DNA of 64,000 nucleotides, taken from NCBI GenBank assembly GCA_032717465.1, contig CM064663.1:16627425-16691424 (forward strand), read 5' to 3'. The position numbers and the translations under genes were made by a program. The notes under the pieces were generated by a model. The model was given only the letters and a program-made list of their open reading frames with translations. It did not search any database and was not told where the DNA came from. This document shows positions 1 through 10,157 of the stretch, piece by piece; the stretch's first letter is position 1; each line of letters begins with the position of its first letter. The DNA is from Coenobita brevimanus. Its lineage: Eukaryota > Arthropoda > Malacostraca > Decapoda > Coenobitidae.

Positions 1-1424
1 AAACATAAGAAATAACAGCAGTGATGGTTATTTTAAAGCAATGGTTGGTCCGTATGAGGTTCCCTGCAGACCTAAACCCGTCCTATGAAAGGAAATATAA
101 GCAGAATTACGCTTCCTCTGGTGGCCTCATGACAGCTGGGACGGATGTGTAGTGAGAAGGTGTACCTGTGTGTAAATCTAAGGTTGTGTTTCTGTGTATC
201 GTACGACATGCCAGTAGGTCACCGAGGAGAACCGACAGACGCCCTCTTAATGATGCACTCGGCTTCACATGTCCTGTTAACACCTTCAGTCCGGTGACCT
301 GTTGCTTGGTCTATTCCTACAATCGCCAGACCGTTTTATTCAGCTTTGAAGATCTTTTTAAACTGGAAGATGTTAAATATAGTCTTCGTTAACCCCTTCA
401 TTACTACAAGTATGTCCTGAGATGAATGAAGTTGTCTGGAGATGTCATGCATAAAATGTCATCGGCTTGAAGGGTTAAGCCTCGAGGCACACGCAGATCA
501 TGAAGGAACGCTTAACCACTGAGCCGCCTTGGTTCCTTAGTCCCCGTACACGTTTTTCATCTTTGTGCTGCTGATAACTGAAAATCATAACACTGTTTAT
601 TTTGTTCTGATTGACACATACATGAAATGGATATAAAATAAAGCTTATCGATATTTAAGGAGGGAAAGAATAATAACCGTCCCCAAACCAAGATGGTAGA
701 CTCAGCCCACCATTTCATTATTTTCCTTGACTATAATACAGCCTCTTCCTTGTAGCAGTGACTAAAATAATGTTATAATTTCTCCCTTCCTTTTAGTGAC
801 ACAGAGGGCTCATAAAATGAACGGAGTTTAGTAGACCGACTTTGATGTCGAAAATTAAATAATCTGGTGAAGAGTGGCAGTTTTTCCTTGGTTAGTGACA
901 TCGGGAATTAAATATAGCCTTCACTGACGTCTCCGGTAATGGATGTTCCTCTGTAGCTGAATGACGTCAAGTGGACATAGCCAGAACTTAGAAGACATCA
1001 CCATACTGACGAGGGCATTACATTCATATCTCCAAACGATTCTATTCAGCTTTTATGAGTTTGCGATATCAGAGGGCTAGATAGCCTCCATTAACCTCAC
1101 CTATCGCTGAATAAAATCGTCTGGACAGATCAAGAGCAGGTTGTAAAAGACATCGTAGTGAAGGAGCTGCGTCAAAAAATAATCACTTGAGGACAGGATA
1201 CTGAGTAGTGTCCATTGTCACGTATATGTTAGCCAGTTGAGGCAATTCTAGTTATAATGCTGGATTGCAGAAGGGAAGCTGCCAGTCGTGGGCCAGTACT
1301 ACTCAATATTTACACGGCAATAGCACACTGAAGTAATATTATCCCTGGAACTCCAAGCAGAACCTGTGTATAACTTGGAGTCATGAGTTATCGGTACAGG
1401 ATTAGGCTGTTGTGTTATTAAAAT

Positions 1425-1425
<1 letters not shown>
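1..1425. other. Non-coding stretch with dispersed hairpin elements
   Basis: No gene is recognisable; the only open frame of note (168-392) has no family resemblance. Bases 389-478 start with TTAACCCCTTCA and end with TTGAAGGGTTAA, an inverted-repeat hairpin of about 90 bp. Bases 320-350, 1033-1055 and 1103-1120 carry versions of the motif CTGAATAAAATCGTCTGG (or its complement) that recurs across the window. The stretch looks like several decayed copies of one short element family. Confidence 0.5.
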
Positions 1426-1471
<46 letters not shown>

Positions 1472-1626
1472 GGGGCGCGGTAGCACAGTGGTAGCGCGCT
1501 GGACTCGTAATCGGGGGATTGCGAGTTCGAGCCTCGCCCGGGCTGCCGTGCCGGGAGTGGTAGCTCGCTCCTGTAACCCTAGCGGGGCTATATAGTCCAA
1601 TACAGGGCTTAGCTCGGGGGAACTCC

Positions 1627-1657
<31 letters not shown>
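1426..1657 (+). mobile_element. tRNA-Thr-like SINE embedded in a CT microsatellite
   Basis: A (CT)22 tract (1426-1469) is followed by about 150 bp starting with a tRNA-like head, then by a second CT tract (about 1630-1657). The head has an A-box-like TAGCACAGTGGTAGCGCG, a loop CTCGTAA giving anticodon CGT (Thr), and a B-box-like GAGTTCGAGCCTC. The anticodon stem has mismatches and there is a non-tRNA body, so this is a tRNA-derived SINE rather than a tRNA gene. CT repeats on both sides suggest insertion into a microsatellite, or a CT-tailed SINE. Confidence 0.6.
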
Positions 1658-1659
<2 letters not shown>

Positions 1660-1662
<3 letters not shown>

Positions 1663-2580
1663 AATTCTTTCCCCCACCATGCTCCGTCACTCATGTCCTC
1701 ACCTCCAACAATATGCGTCTCCGCCATTCCATCTCGCTCTTCTTTATGATTTATTTACCACAATGGCCTCTTTACCTCGCTGTCTTCTTCCCTCACCCGT
1801 CTTTTTCCTCTTCCTCCTAAATATCATCAGTATACACGGCTTCCTCTTCCTCTCATCTCTTTCCTCTCCAGCCTTTTTTCCCTCTTGCTTTCCTCCACAG
1901 ATTCTTAAACGGAGAGAAGTGAAGGAAAGAGAATATATATGGAGATTTTATTTGAAGACAGAATATCCAGTGAGGGAAAATTAGGAAGACGAGAAGAGGA
2001 AGAGAAGAAAAGGAATTAGAGAGTTAAGGAAGTGGGAAAATGGATGAGAGCAAGAGCAGGAGAGAGAGAGAGAGAGAGAGAGAGAGGATAAGAAGCTACG
2101 GTTGGGGAGGAAGTAACAGCAGGGGAAGGAGTGAGGGAAGTGGGAGGAGTGAAGGAAAGGGAAAGAAATGTAACGAGAGAGGGAGGGAGGCAAGGAAGGG
2201 GAGACAATAAAGGAAACAGAGGGGTGATGATGTGAAATGAGGGTAGGACAGGGGGTGAGGGTCAGGGAGGTGAAATATTGGAAGGGAACGTGGGAAAAGA
2301 GGGAAATGAGGGCAGAGAGGAGAACGAATGTGGAAGAGGGGGTAATGGTGGAAAGGGCAAGTAGTGAGGGGAAAGGGAGAAAGTAAGGGGAGGGTTAGAA
2401 TTGAGGGAAGTGGAAGTGAGTGAATGCGGGTATGTGACAGGAGTAAATGAAGAGAAGGAAGTGAGGCCAGAGGGAGGAATTGCTCACGAGAGTGGTAGGA
2501 AGGATGGAAAATGGAGGGAAGGAGGGGAAAAAAAAACGAGTGAGGGAAGGGAGAAGCAGTGAAAGGAGGTTATGCAATAT
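1660..2580. repeat. Pyrimidine then purine low-complexity tract
   Basis: Bases 1660-1905 are C/T-rich and 1970-2575 are G/A-rich on the plus strand, with a GA run at 2063-2087. Long open frames on both strands here encode Ser/Leu/Phe/Pro or Arg/Glu/Gly low-complexity peptides and are not regarded as genes. Confidence 0.6.
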
Positions 2581-2587
2581 AGTACTA

Positions 2588-2925
2588 TTATGCCGGGAAT
2601 CGAACCCGGGACTCTCAGGTATAATGGTAATATATTGGATGATTTTTCCTTTGTAAAGTACAGGTTTCTCTCTTCATTCTGACTTGCCGTAAGTGCTTGG
2701 GATAGATTAAAAGCATCTACTTGCCCGAGTGCCAGGGGATTATCTCATCCACTTGAGGCCCACAGTGGGGGCGGAGGGTTACAAGATTGTGACAATGTTA
2801 GATGACTTTTACATGGTCGTGGCGTAGTGGATTGCTGCCTGTTTCTCACCTGAGAGTCCCGGATTCGATTCCCGGGATGATTTTCCTGTGTGATGGACAA
2901 TTTTCTCTCTTCAGTGAAAGGAGGA
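2588..2925. mobile_element. Inverted pair of tRNA-Glu-like SINE pieces
   Basis: On the plus strand, 2812-2881 has an A-box-like TGGCGTAGTGGATTGCTGC, a loop TTCTCAC (anticodon CTC, Glu) and a B-box-like GGATTCGATTCCC. On the minus strand, 2588-2620 carries the matching B-box half (GGGTTCGATTCCC with CTGAGAGTCCC). Both are followed by a related GATGATTTTTCC / TTTCTCTCTTCA body. Not tRNA genes: the acceptor stems do not close and the minus copy is a fragment. Confidence 0.55.
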
Positions 2926-3028
2926 GTGAGTAATAGCAAGAGGTGAGGGAGAGGCGGTCCCGACGAATTGCATGAGGACAGGATGGGAGAGGGGAAGGTG
3001 AAGGAGTAAGATGAAGAGTAAAGAAAGG

Positions 3029-3398
3029 GTTGAGGGGAAGAGCAGAGAGTGAGGGTATAGGAAGTGTTGAGGGGAAGAGCAGAGAGCGAGGGTAAAGGAA
3101 GGGTTAAGGGGAAGAGCAGAGAGCGAGGGTAAAGGAAGGGTTGAGGGGAAGAGCAGAGAGCGAGGGTAAAGGAAGGGTTGAGGGGAAGAGCAGAGAGTGA
3201 GGGTAAAGGAAGGGTTGAGGGGAAGAGCAGAGAGCGAGGGTAAAGGAAGGGTTGAGGGGAAGAGCAGAGAGTGAGGGTAAAGGAAGGGTTGAGGGGAAGA
3301 GCAGAGAGTGAGGGTATAGGAAGGGTTGAGGGGAAGAGCAGAGAGTGAGGGTAAAGGAAGGGTTAAGGGGAAGAGCAGAGAGTGAGGGCAAACGGTAG
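3029..3398. repeat. 37-bp minisatellite, 10 units
   Basis: A purine-rich unit begins GTTGAGGGGAAGAGCAGAGA and recurs exactly every 37 bp, starting at 3029, 3066, 3103, 3140, 3177, 3214, 3251, 3288, 3325 and 3362. Units differ by single substitutions (for example GTGAGGG/GCGAGGG). As 37 is not a multiple of 3, the minus strand is open as a 37-residue periodic peptide in more than one frame; this is not evidence of a gene. Confidence 0.9.
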
Positions 3399-3597
3399 GG
3401 AATGAAGGAACAGGTGTAGTGTAAGGTGGTGGCCGCAAGTTGTCACCTGTGCGCTGGTCTGTGATGGCAGAGGTTCTCTCTCACCAACATCACAGGCAGC
3501 CACACCACCAAATCACAAATTATCATCACGAGACACTCACCAGTGTCTTGAACGCGTCTGGAGGAAGCAAGAAAAAATGTAAAGGTGCCCTCACATT

Positions 3598-3968
3598 GAA
3601 GGGGTTAAGGTGATGAGGTGGGGGTGTGGAGTTTGGGTAAGGTTGGTCGGGTGTGGAGTTTGGGTAAGGTTGGTGGGGTGTGGAGTTAGGGTGATGTTAG
3701 GGTGGTTCGGTGTGGAGCGTGGATGATTTGTCGAGGGTGGTAGTGTGGAGTGTGTGTTGTGGTTAGGATGATAGGGTGTAGATTCAGGGTGATGTGGTGA
3801 GGATATCGAGGTAGTGAGATGTGGTGGGGTGTGGAGTTAGTGTGGTGTGGTGGGATGTGGATGTATTGTGGTGTGGCGTGGTGGGGGGTTGAGTTAGTGT
3901 GACGTGGTGGAGTTTAAGTTTAGTGTGGAGATAGGGTGTGGTGAGGGTGTAATGTGGAGCTAGCATGA
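3598..3968. repeat. Degenerate GT-rich tandem repeat
   Basis: Imperfect copies of GGTGTGGAGTTTGGGTAAGG and shorter derivatives (GTGTGGAGTTAG) alternate with GTGGTGTGG runs. No gene is recognisable. Confidence 0.55.
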
Positions 3969-4218
3969 GATAATGGTGTCAGGTGAGGAATGAGGGTGGT
4001 AAAGTTAGCATACAAAGTTGATGGGCTGGAAAAATGATATTTTTTGCTAACCAAAAGTTTTGACATACAATCCACTTAACATTTATTAATTAAAACCAGA
4101 AATATTTCGTTGTTGGTCGTTGGTTCTTGTTTCATGGGTTACTCTGTCATATCCATCACGGTCAAAATTTTGAACTGTTTTTCAGGGAGAAGGAATACTG
4201 AGTGTATTTCACCATGAG

Positions 4219-4256
<38 letters not shown>

Positions 4257-4259
<3 letters not shown>

Positions 4260-5306
4260 CACGGGGTTTTTATAATAGCACAGTAATTTTGAAATAAATG
4301 CTTAAATATTATTTAATTGATAATAATATTCAATAATATTGAAGAGCAGAGACAATGATTGTCTTGCTACATCAAGCAACGATTACTTTACGCTGACTTG
4401 CTACGATTCTCTAAGATCGAGAATTTATAAACTTTCTCAACAGTACACAGCAGAGACTAATTACTCACAATTGCTGAATTACTGTACTGTTAGCCTCTGG
4501 AGAAAGTTACTTCACCCCTGACAATAAATAACTAATACTAATAATAATAACATCAGGTTCTTGCTGATGCATTAACTCCTGGCACAACGGATTTTAAGTT
4601 AATACAACAAGACTGGTCTAAGTACCAGTTATGAAAGCAAACGTTTATGCCAGCTAGGAGCTATATGGAAAATAAGCTTAATTTGGATTAAATGAAACAA
4701 GATTTTACTTTACATTGAGCTCAAGAAAGGAACTGTTAAATTTATTAATCACAAAAAATAAATTTAACGTTACAATTCAAATCAATTAAATGAGACGCAC
4801 TCACTCACTCACACAGAAGCTAAATACTTACGCCTAAGAAAAAAACACCTTAACTAAACTCTTAAAACAAGGATTATACAAAAAATAAATACCAGTCGAT
4901 GAATGCTATGTATCACCCAAAGCTGGAGAACTAAAGGTGGGAGCTTGGAGAAACTGTAAGCGGAGTTTGGGTACTAGCTGACCTCTCGCACTGCTGCACA
5001 GGTCCTGTCTCCGTCACAGCAAACACTAGACTGAGTAAGTCGTGGGAACAAAAGCGGGGCACTAGGCCGCATTTTTAACGGTCAAGTGCAAGCAGGGGCG
5101 AACAATAAAGAAAACAATAGTATCGCTCAGTACAGCACTTAGTGACGTGCATTAAATCGGTCACTTTTGAAAACAGTGACGAATGTTTTGAAAAGTGTAC
5201 CCCGAAATGGAGGGAGAAACGGTTAGCTGAGCGACACGCAGTGAGTTTTCCACTAATAGTTCGTGGCTTCTCACAAAAGGGAAATGTCGCGGATTGATTC
5301 GTGACA
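4257..5306 (-). repeat. 3' LTR of the Gypsy-type element
   Basis: 1050 bp, bounded by TGTCACG and CGTGACA. It matches bases 9054-10103 except for about 8 substitutions (for example G at 4797 versus A at 9594, A at 4852 versus G at 9649). There are no length differences. A 60-codon open frame repeated in both LTRs is part of the LTR and is not a gene. The adjoining internal sequence (5307-5345), read on the minus strand, is only weakly purine-rich, so the polypurine tract is not clear. Confidence 0.93.
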
Positions 5307-5394
5307 TTACGCCCTTACAAAGTTAAATTTTTTCCTTATGGGAAAAAATTTGTGGATATATATATATATGTACACATCCTAAGTCATTCACACA

Positions 5395-5900
5395 AGATTC
5401 ACACTGTGGTGTGTGTGCTATCCTGCTACAGGAGAAAGTCGCAGTCGCCAGTGAGCGAAAAAACCTCGTATTTACGTTAATAGAAGCAAGCTTGAGGGAA
5501 AAACTCCGTGACGACGGTGAAAATCCTGTACTCAGGTCAAACTGAGCGAAAAGTCGCTACATTTACACTGACAACTAATTGTTGTGTAGCGTGATGTATG
5601 TAATACACGGTGTAGGTGTGACAGTTGTAGTGTAACTGTACCTACGTGTAAAATGACATAGTAAATAATAACATGGCGACGACGAAGGCAGAGGAGAAAA
5701 GGCGGCAGCGTGCGGCAGACGATCAGCTGGCCCGCACAGCAAAACTGCTACACCCATTGCTGAACCTGCAAAACCAATTGAGGTGGAGCATCAAAAATGT
5801 CAATGACAAAATTTTATCATGTTACAATTACTCTCTCTGCCTAGCAGTCAGTGCTACGACGTACATTCGAGGTCGCCATTAATTATAGCACACGATTATG
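5395..5900. other. Non-coding internal segment of the LTR element
   Basis: Lies between the gag-pol frame and the 3' LTR, where integrase core, reverse transcriptase and RNase H would be expected in an intact element. It contains recurrent GTGAGCGAAAA / CTGAGCGAAAAG motifs. A plus-strand (antisense) frame of 69 codons at 5673-5882 begins MATTKAEEKRRQRAADDQ; it is charged and unrecognised. It could be chance or captured sequence; no function is proposed. Confidence 0.4.
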
Positions 5901-5908
5901 GTCAGCAA

Positions 5909-6390
5909 GTTGAGAATCCTTGTGCAAACTTGGGTCTTCCATAGCCTCAAGTCACACACGGGTCCTCAACCTGTGCCTTAACCTACAGTTCTTATATTAA
6001 TATCGGGGAGCTGAGAATCCTTGTGCAACTTGGGTCTTCCATAGCCTCAAGTCGCCTCTGCGGAATTCTCACTTCCCCCTTAACCTACAGTACTTATATT
6101 AGTATCGGGAAGCTGAGAATCCTTGTGCAAACTTGGGTCTTGCATAGCCTCAAGTCGCCTCTGCGGAGTTCTCTCTCGAACTTCCCCCTTATATTAGTAT
6201 TGGGGAGCTGAGAATCCTTGTGCAAACTTGGGTCTTCCATAGCCTCAAGTTGCCTCTGCGGAGTTCTCTCTCGAACTTCCCCCTTAACCTACAATACTTA
6301 TATTAGTATCGGGGAGCTGAGAATCCTTGTGCAAACTTGGGTCTTCCATAGCCTCAAGTCGCCTCTCAACTTCCCCCTTAACTTACGGTA
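5909..6390. repeat. About 100-bp tandem repeat inside the LTR element, 5 units
   Basis: Units start GTTGAGAATCC or GCTGAGAATCC at 5909, 6010, 6112, 6207 and 6315 (spacing 101, 102, 95 and 108). Each continues TTGTGCAAACTTGGGTCTTC, CATAGCCTCAAGT and a CTTCCCCCTTAACCTAC block. It abuts the 3' end of the pol-like frame, marking the internal rearrangement. Confidence 0.85.
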
Positions 6391-8641
6391 CATAATATGT
6401 ATGTACAGGCCCTGGACATAATGTGTCCTGTGGGGCCAATGGGCGAGACGTCAGGTCTGCACCCACTTCACCACTACCCTGTCTCTCAACTGTCTCAGAG
6501 ATTACGGGTGTGGTTACAAATGGCACAGGAAGGGCATGTCCCTGATTAGTGGTGATACTTTGGCACACACTGCAGGAACGGACAAAACTATCTATGTCTC
6601 GTCCCATCCCTGGCCAGAAAAAGTCAGCTCGGATACGGCCCTGGGTATTCCTTTTGCCCATGTGACCTCCTGGGGCTGAACAATGACCCCATTGTAACAC
6701 TGCTTGGCGGTACTTGGCGGGAACGACAAGCTGCAGTCGAACCTCGCCCTCGGGTGTTCGTGACTCACGGTAGAGCCGTCCTTGTTTGCGAAGGAACTTG
6801 GCTCGACCTCCCCGTGAATACTTAATCACTCGACCCTTTTGTTTGTTCCGCACGGCAGCAAGTGTCGGGTCAGAATGTTGTTCTTGCACAACAAGTTGAC
6901 TACACATCAGATCTTGCGGCGATTCAATGATCACTGGGGTGACACAATCTGGAGCCTCAGTCATGGCTCGTGTTACCGCAGCAGCCGAAGTCTGAGTAGC
7001 GCCATCGGAGCAACTATCCTTGACTCCATTAATATTTCCAATGATGAGTTCAAATAAGGGTTCTGGCATGACAACTGCAAGTGTCATACCAGTATAAAAT
7101 GGAGATGCCACCTGGATACATGCCTCAGGGAACAATCTCACTGATCCATCAATAAGGCTTGCATGGATCTGTCGACCTGTATACTGCTCAGGCCGAACTA
7201 GACTCTGCTTGACAGAGCAACCTGAGGAACCATTGTCTCTCAGGACCTTCACAGGAATGCCTCCCACAAACCCTGGCTGAACAAGGAAGGTACTGTCACC
7301 TGTGGGAGGGCCTGTGGAGGAAGCAGCTAGCCACTCATGAGGCTGCTGAATTGATGTGGCAAACATTGTGCCTTGTGAATTATATTGGGAAGATGGAACA
7401 TTGGCCATCTGTGGAGGGGGGTTCACTGTCACTGTGGGACTAGTGAACTGTGGGGAAGTACCCACACTGGTAGGGACGTGACCACCAGGCTGCTGCTGAG
7501 GAATGAAGGCTGCATTCGCTTCCTGCCTCTTTTGAGCTGGTGGTGGAAAAGTTTGTCCCGACGGTCGGTTGCGTGGCTGATACTGCTGTTGATTAGGGTA
7601 CTTGTTGTACCTTTTCCACTCAGGTTTCTGAGTGTTTTGCCCCTGGTCCTTCCACTGCGGTTTTGGACCTTGGCCATTACTCTGAGAACGGCCTTGGTGC
7701 TGGGATTCAGTCTGAGACGGCTTCCCAGACTTGGCAGTATCTTTTCTGCTCCAGGTGTTTTGCTTACGAGCTTGATACCCGTATGCAGTAAAGAATGCGT
7801 CAGCCTTCTCTGCCATTTGGCTGGCATCTTTCACCTGGCAGATCTTAAGCTGTGCTATGAGCTCAGCAGGCCACGACCTCTCTAGCTGTGTACGCAGCAT
7901 AAGGTCAATTATCCCCTCACGCGTGGAAGGAGTTTCATCTTTCTCCATCCACTCATTTAAGTAAGCTGTGAGACGATCAAGGAACTGAACAGCTGTCTCC
8001 TTCTCTTGGAGACGAGCTCGCATGAACTGAACTTTGGCGTCGTCTACTGTGAGACCATACGCCTTAATGAGTGCAGCTTTCATCATCTCATATGTGAGAT
8101 TGTCTCCACGAATTCTGTGGAGAATATCGAGGGCAGGGCCCTCAAATAGGCTAAGAAACTGAAGCCGCTTAGCTGCCTCATCCAGTTGATATAAGTCTGC
8201 CATGTCCTCAAAACGAGCTATGTACGGCTCGATTCGCTCGCTTTCCTTGTATGAAGGAAGCTTGATGCGTGGGGTCGCCAGGACATGTGCAGGGAGAACG
8301 CTCGTGGAGCTTGGACCAACTGCAGCAGACGTGTCTGAAGCCAAGGAATCTCGCTTGAGCTTCAGCACTTCAAGTTCATGTTCTCGTTCTCTGTCTCGTT
8401 CCTCACGCTGTTCTCGCTCGTATTCCCGTTGTTCCCGCTCGTATTCACGCTCTTTCTCACGCTGCTCTTGTTCATATGCACGCTGTTCTCGCTCATATTC
8501 GCGCTGAACCTTACGCTCTTCACGGGCATCATTCTCGCGCTGCTGCTCCTGATTATGCCGTAAGAGTATATACTCTTTAATTTCGGTTGGGTCCGAAAGA
8601 CCCATATCTTTGGCTTCCTGTAAAAATACAGCTGTAGCCAT
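6383..8641 (-). CDS. Gag-protease-integrase (zinc-binding) polyprotein of a Gypsy-type element, 752 codons
   Basis: Residues 30-100 are a charged Glu/Arg/Gln coiled-coil-like stretch. Residues about 125-290 look like a Gypsy gag capsid domain (PSYKESERIEPYIARFED; FLDRLTAYLNEWM). Residues 290-370 are basic and Gln-rich, with no CCHC zinc knuckle. Residues about 455-540 resemble a retroviral-type aspartic protease (VKVLRDNGSSG at 465-475, then IIGNING). The active-site triplet is Asp-Asn-Gly where Asp-Thr/Ser-Gly is usual, so activity is doubtful. Residues 640-693 form the integrase HHCC domain (His653, His660, Cys690, Cys693; FFWPGMGRDI). The frame ends soon after, without a DDE core, and there is no reverse transcriptase. 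The first ATG at 8641 follows a leader of about 400 bp from the 5' LTR. Protease followed directly by integrase fits either an internal deletion or the Gmr1-type Gypsy domain order. Confidence 0.85.
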   Translation of the reverse strand: MATAVFLQEAKDMGLSDPTEIKEYILLRHNQEQQRENDAREERKVQREYEREQRAYEQEQREKEREYEREQREYEREQREERDREREHELEVLKLKRDSLASDTSAAVGPSSTSVLPAHVLATPRIKLPSYKESERIEPYIARFEDMADLYQLDEAAKRLQFLSLFEGPALDILHRIRGDNLTYEMMKAALIKAYGLTVDDAKVQFMRARLQEKETAVQFLDRLTAYLNEWMEKDETPSTREGIIDLMLRTQLERSWPAELIAQLKICQVKDASQMAEKADAFFTAYGYQARKQNTWSRKDTAKSGKPSQTESQHQGRSQSNGQGPKPQWKDQGQNTQKPEWKRYNKYPNQQQYQPRNRPSGQTFPPPAQKRQEANAAFIPQQQPGGHVPTSVGTSPQFTSPTVTVNPPPQMANVPSSQYNSQGTMFATSIQQPHEWLAASSTGPPTGDSTFLVQPGFVGGIPVKVLRDNGSSGCSVKQSLVRPEQYTGRQIHASLIDGSVRLFPEACIQVASPFYTGMTLAVVMPEPLFELIIGNINGVKDSCSDGATQTSAAAVTRAMTEAPDCVTPVIIESPQDLMCSQLVVQEQHSDPTLAAVRNKQKGRVIKYSRGGRAKFLRKQGRLYRESRTPEGEVRLQLVVPAKYRQAVLQWGHCSAPGGHMGKRNTQGRIRADFFWPGMGRDIDSFVRSCSVCQSITTNQGHALPVPFVTTPVISETVERQGSGEVGADLTSRPLAPQDTLCPGPVHTYYVP

Positions 8642-8815
8642 GATGCTAGCTCAATTTACTAAGTAACCGAAACTGAGTACTGACTGCTTAGCGACGAATA
8701 CTAATAAACACAAGTAAAGAGTACAGACACAAGCTAGTGGTGACAAGTCTTATCCAGTTAACTGGCAAAGAATAAATCAAAAGTGTAAATGACTGGGAAG
8801 ACTCAATAATTAACA

Positions 8816-8880
8816 CAATGGGTACGGCGGCTACCCAGGAGCGAATAAAATCGTCTGGCGTTACCAAGAATAAACTAGAG
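8816..8880. repeat. AATAAAATCGTCTGG core inside the retrotransposon leader
   Basis: GCGAATAAAATCGTCTGGCG at about 8842, then TACCAAGAATA, matches the core of the short dispersed element seen outside the retrotransposon (1103, 12570, 23107). It lies between the 5' LTR and the gag start. Either the family spread into the retroelement or the motif is shared by chance; the match is too long for chance to be attractive. Confidence 0.45.
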
Positions 8881-9033
8881 TTAAGTACTCTATTGATTAA
8901 TAAAGCAAAAATTCACTTGCTAAATCAACGGTAACCACCAGTAAACTTGTGCCTATAAACTTTAATGATAAATACCTAAATATGAATGAGTGAGCACTAT
9001 CTCGTGAATAGCTTTATAGCTACGAGTTAATAT

Positions 9034-9051
9034 CCTGGAATGAGGTCGCCA
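9034..9051 (-). promoter_or_regulatory. Primer-binding site of the LTR element
   Basis: Read on the minus strand, two bases (AT) after the CGTGACA end of the 5' LTR comes TGGCGACCTCATTCC. A TGG start is what complementarity to the CCA end of a tRNA primer predicts; the tRNA would end GGTCGCCA. I cannot name the tRNA from the sequence alone. Confidence 0.75.
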
Positions 9052-9053
9052 AT

Positions 9054-10100
9054 TGTCACGGGGTTTTTATAATAGCACAGTAATTTTGAAATAAATGCTT
9101 AAATATTATTTAATTGATAATAATATTCAATAATATTGAAGAGCAGAGACAATGATTGTCTTGCTACATCAAGCAACGATTACTTTACGCTGACTTGCTA
9201 CGATTCTCTAAGATCGAGAATTTATAAACTTTCTCAACAGTACACAGCAGAGACTAATTACTCACAATTGCTGAATTACTGTACTGTTAGCCTCTGGAGA
9301 AAGTTACTTCACCCCTGACAATAAATAACTAATACTAATAATAATAACATCAGGTTCTTGCTGATGCATTAACTCCTGGCACAACGGATTTTAAGTTAAT
9401 ACAACAAGACTGGTCTAAGTACCAGTTATGAAAGCAAACGTTTATGCCAGCTAGGAGCTATATGGAAAATAAGCTTAATTTGGATTAAATGAAACAAGAT
9501 TTTACTTTACATTGAGCTCAAGAAAGGAACTGTTAAATTTATTAATCACAAAAAATAAATTTAACGTTACAATTCAAATCAATTAAATGAGACACACTCA
9601 CTCACTCACACAGAAGCTAAATACTTACGCCTAAGAAAAAAACACCTTGACTAAACTCTTAAAACTAGGATTATACAAAAAAGAAATACCAGTCGATGAA
9701 TGCTATGTATCACCCAAAGCTGGAGAACTAAAGGTGGGAGCTTGGAGAAACTGTAAGCGGAGTTTGGGTACTAGCTGACCTCTCGCACTGCTGCACAGGT
9801 CCTGTCTCCGTCACAGCAAACACTAGACTGAGTAAGTCGTGGGAACAAAAGCGGAGCACTAGGCCGCATTTTTAACGGTCAAGTGCAAGCAGGGGCGAAC
9901 AATAAAGAAAGCAATAGTATCGCTCAGTACAGCACTTAGTGACGTGCATTAAATCGGTCACTTTTGAAAACAGTGACGAATGTTTTGAAAAGTGTACCCC
10001 GAAATGGAGGGAGAAACGGTTAGCTGAGCGATACACAGTGAGTTTTCCACTAATAGTTCGTGGCTTCTCACAAAAGGGAAATGTCGCGGATTGATTCGTG

Positions 10101-10103
<3 letters not shown>
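9054..10103 (-). repeat. 5' LTR of the Gypsy-type element
   Basis: Same length (1050 bp) and same TGTCACG...CGTGACA ends as the copy at 4257-5306. Differences are single substitutions, clustered in the second half. Promoter and polyadenylation elements were not resolved. Confidence 0.93.

Positions 10104-10106
<3 letters not shown>

Positions 10107-10154
<48 letters not shown>
10107..10154. repeat. AT microsatellite flanking the LTR element
   Basis: An alternating AT run begins three bases after the LTR and mirrors the (AT)18 run at 4221-4256 on the other side. This suggests insertion into one AT microsatellite. Confidence 0.85.

Positions 10155-10156
<2 letters not shown>

Positions 10157-10157
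<1 letters not shown>

Larger units (their letters stand above)
4257..10103 (-). mobile_element. Gypsy-type LTR retrotransposon, non-autonomous, complete ends
   Basis: Two 1050-bp direct repeats bound 3747 bp of internal sequence. Each begins TGTCACG and ends CGTGACA. Inside is a minus-strand gag-protease-integrase reading frame, with a primer-binding site next to the right-hand LTR, so the element is transcribed on the minus strand and the right LTR is its 5' LTR. No reverse transcriptase or RNase H is present. The element sits between AT microsatellites (4221-4256; 10107-10154), so a target duplication cannot be read with certainty. The LTRs differ at about 8 of 1050 sites, so insertion is recent. 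It could only move using enzymes supplied by another element. Confidence 0.92.

Noticed and set aside
1471..1545. Possible tRNA-Thr (CGT) gene
   Set aside because: The anticodon stem has mismatches, the acceptor stem does not close, and a SINE body follows.
2812..2881. Possible tRNA-Glu (CTC) gene
   Set aside because: Stems incomplete; a second piece of the same repeat with the same body lies nearby in inverted orientation.
4339..4521. 60-codon frame repeated identically at 9136-9318
   Set aside because: Present twice only because it lies in the two LTRs; no recognisable product.
6839..8563. Plus-strand open frames of 60-166 codons and a 132-codon minus frame over the gag-protease region
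   Set aside because: Shadow frames of the 752-codon minus-strand polyprotein.
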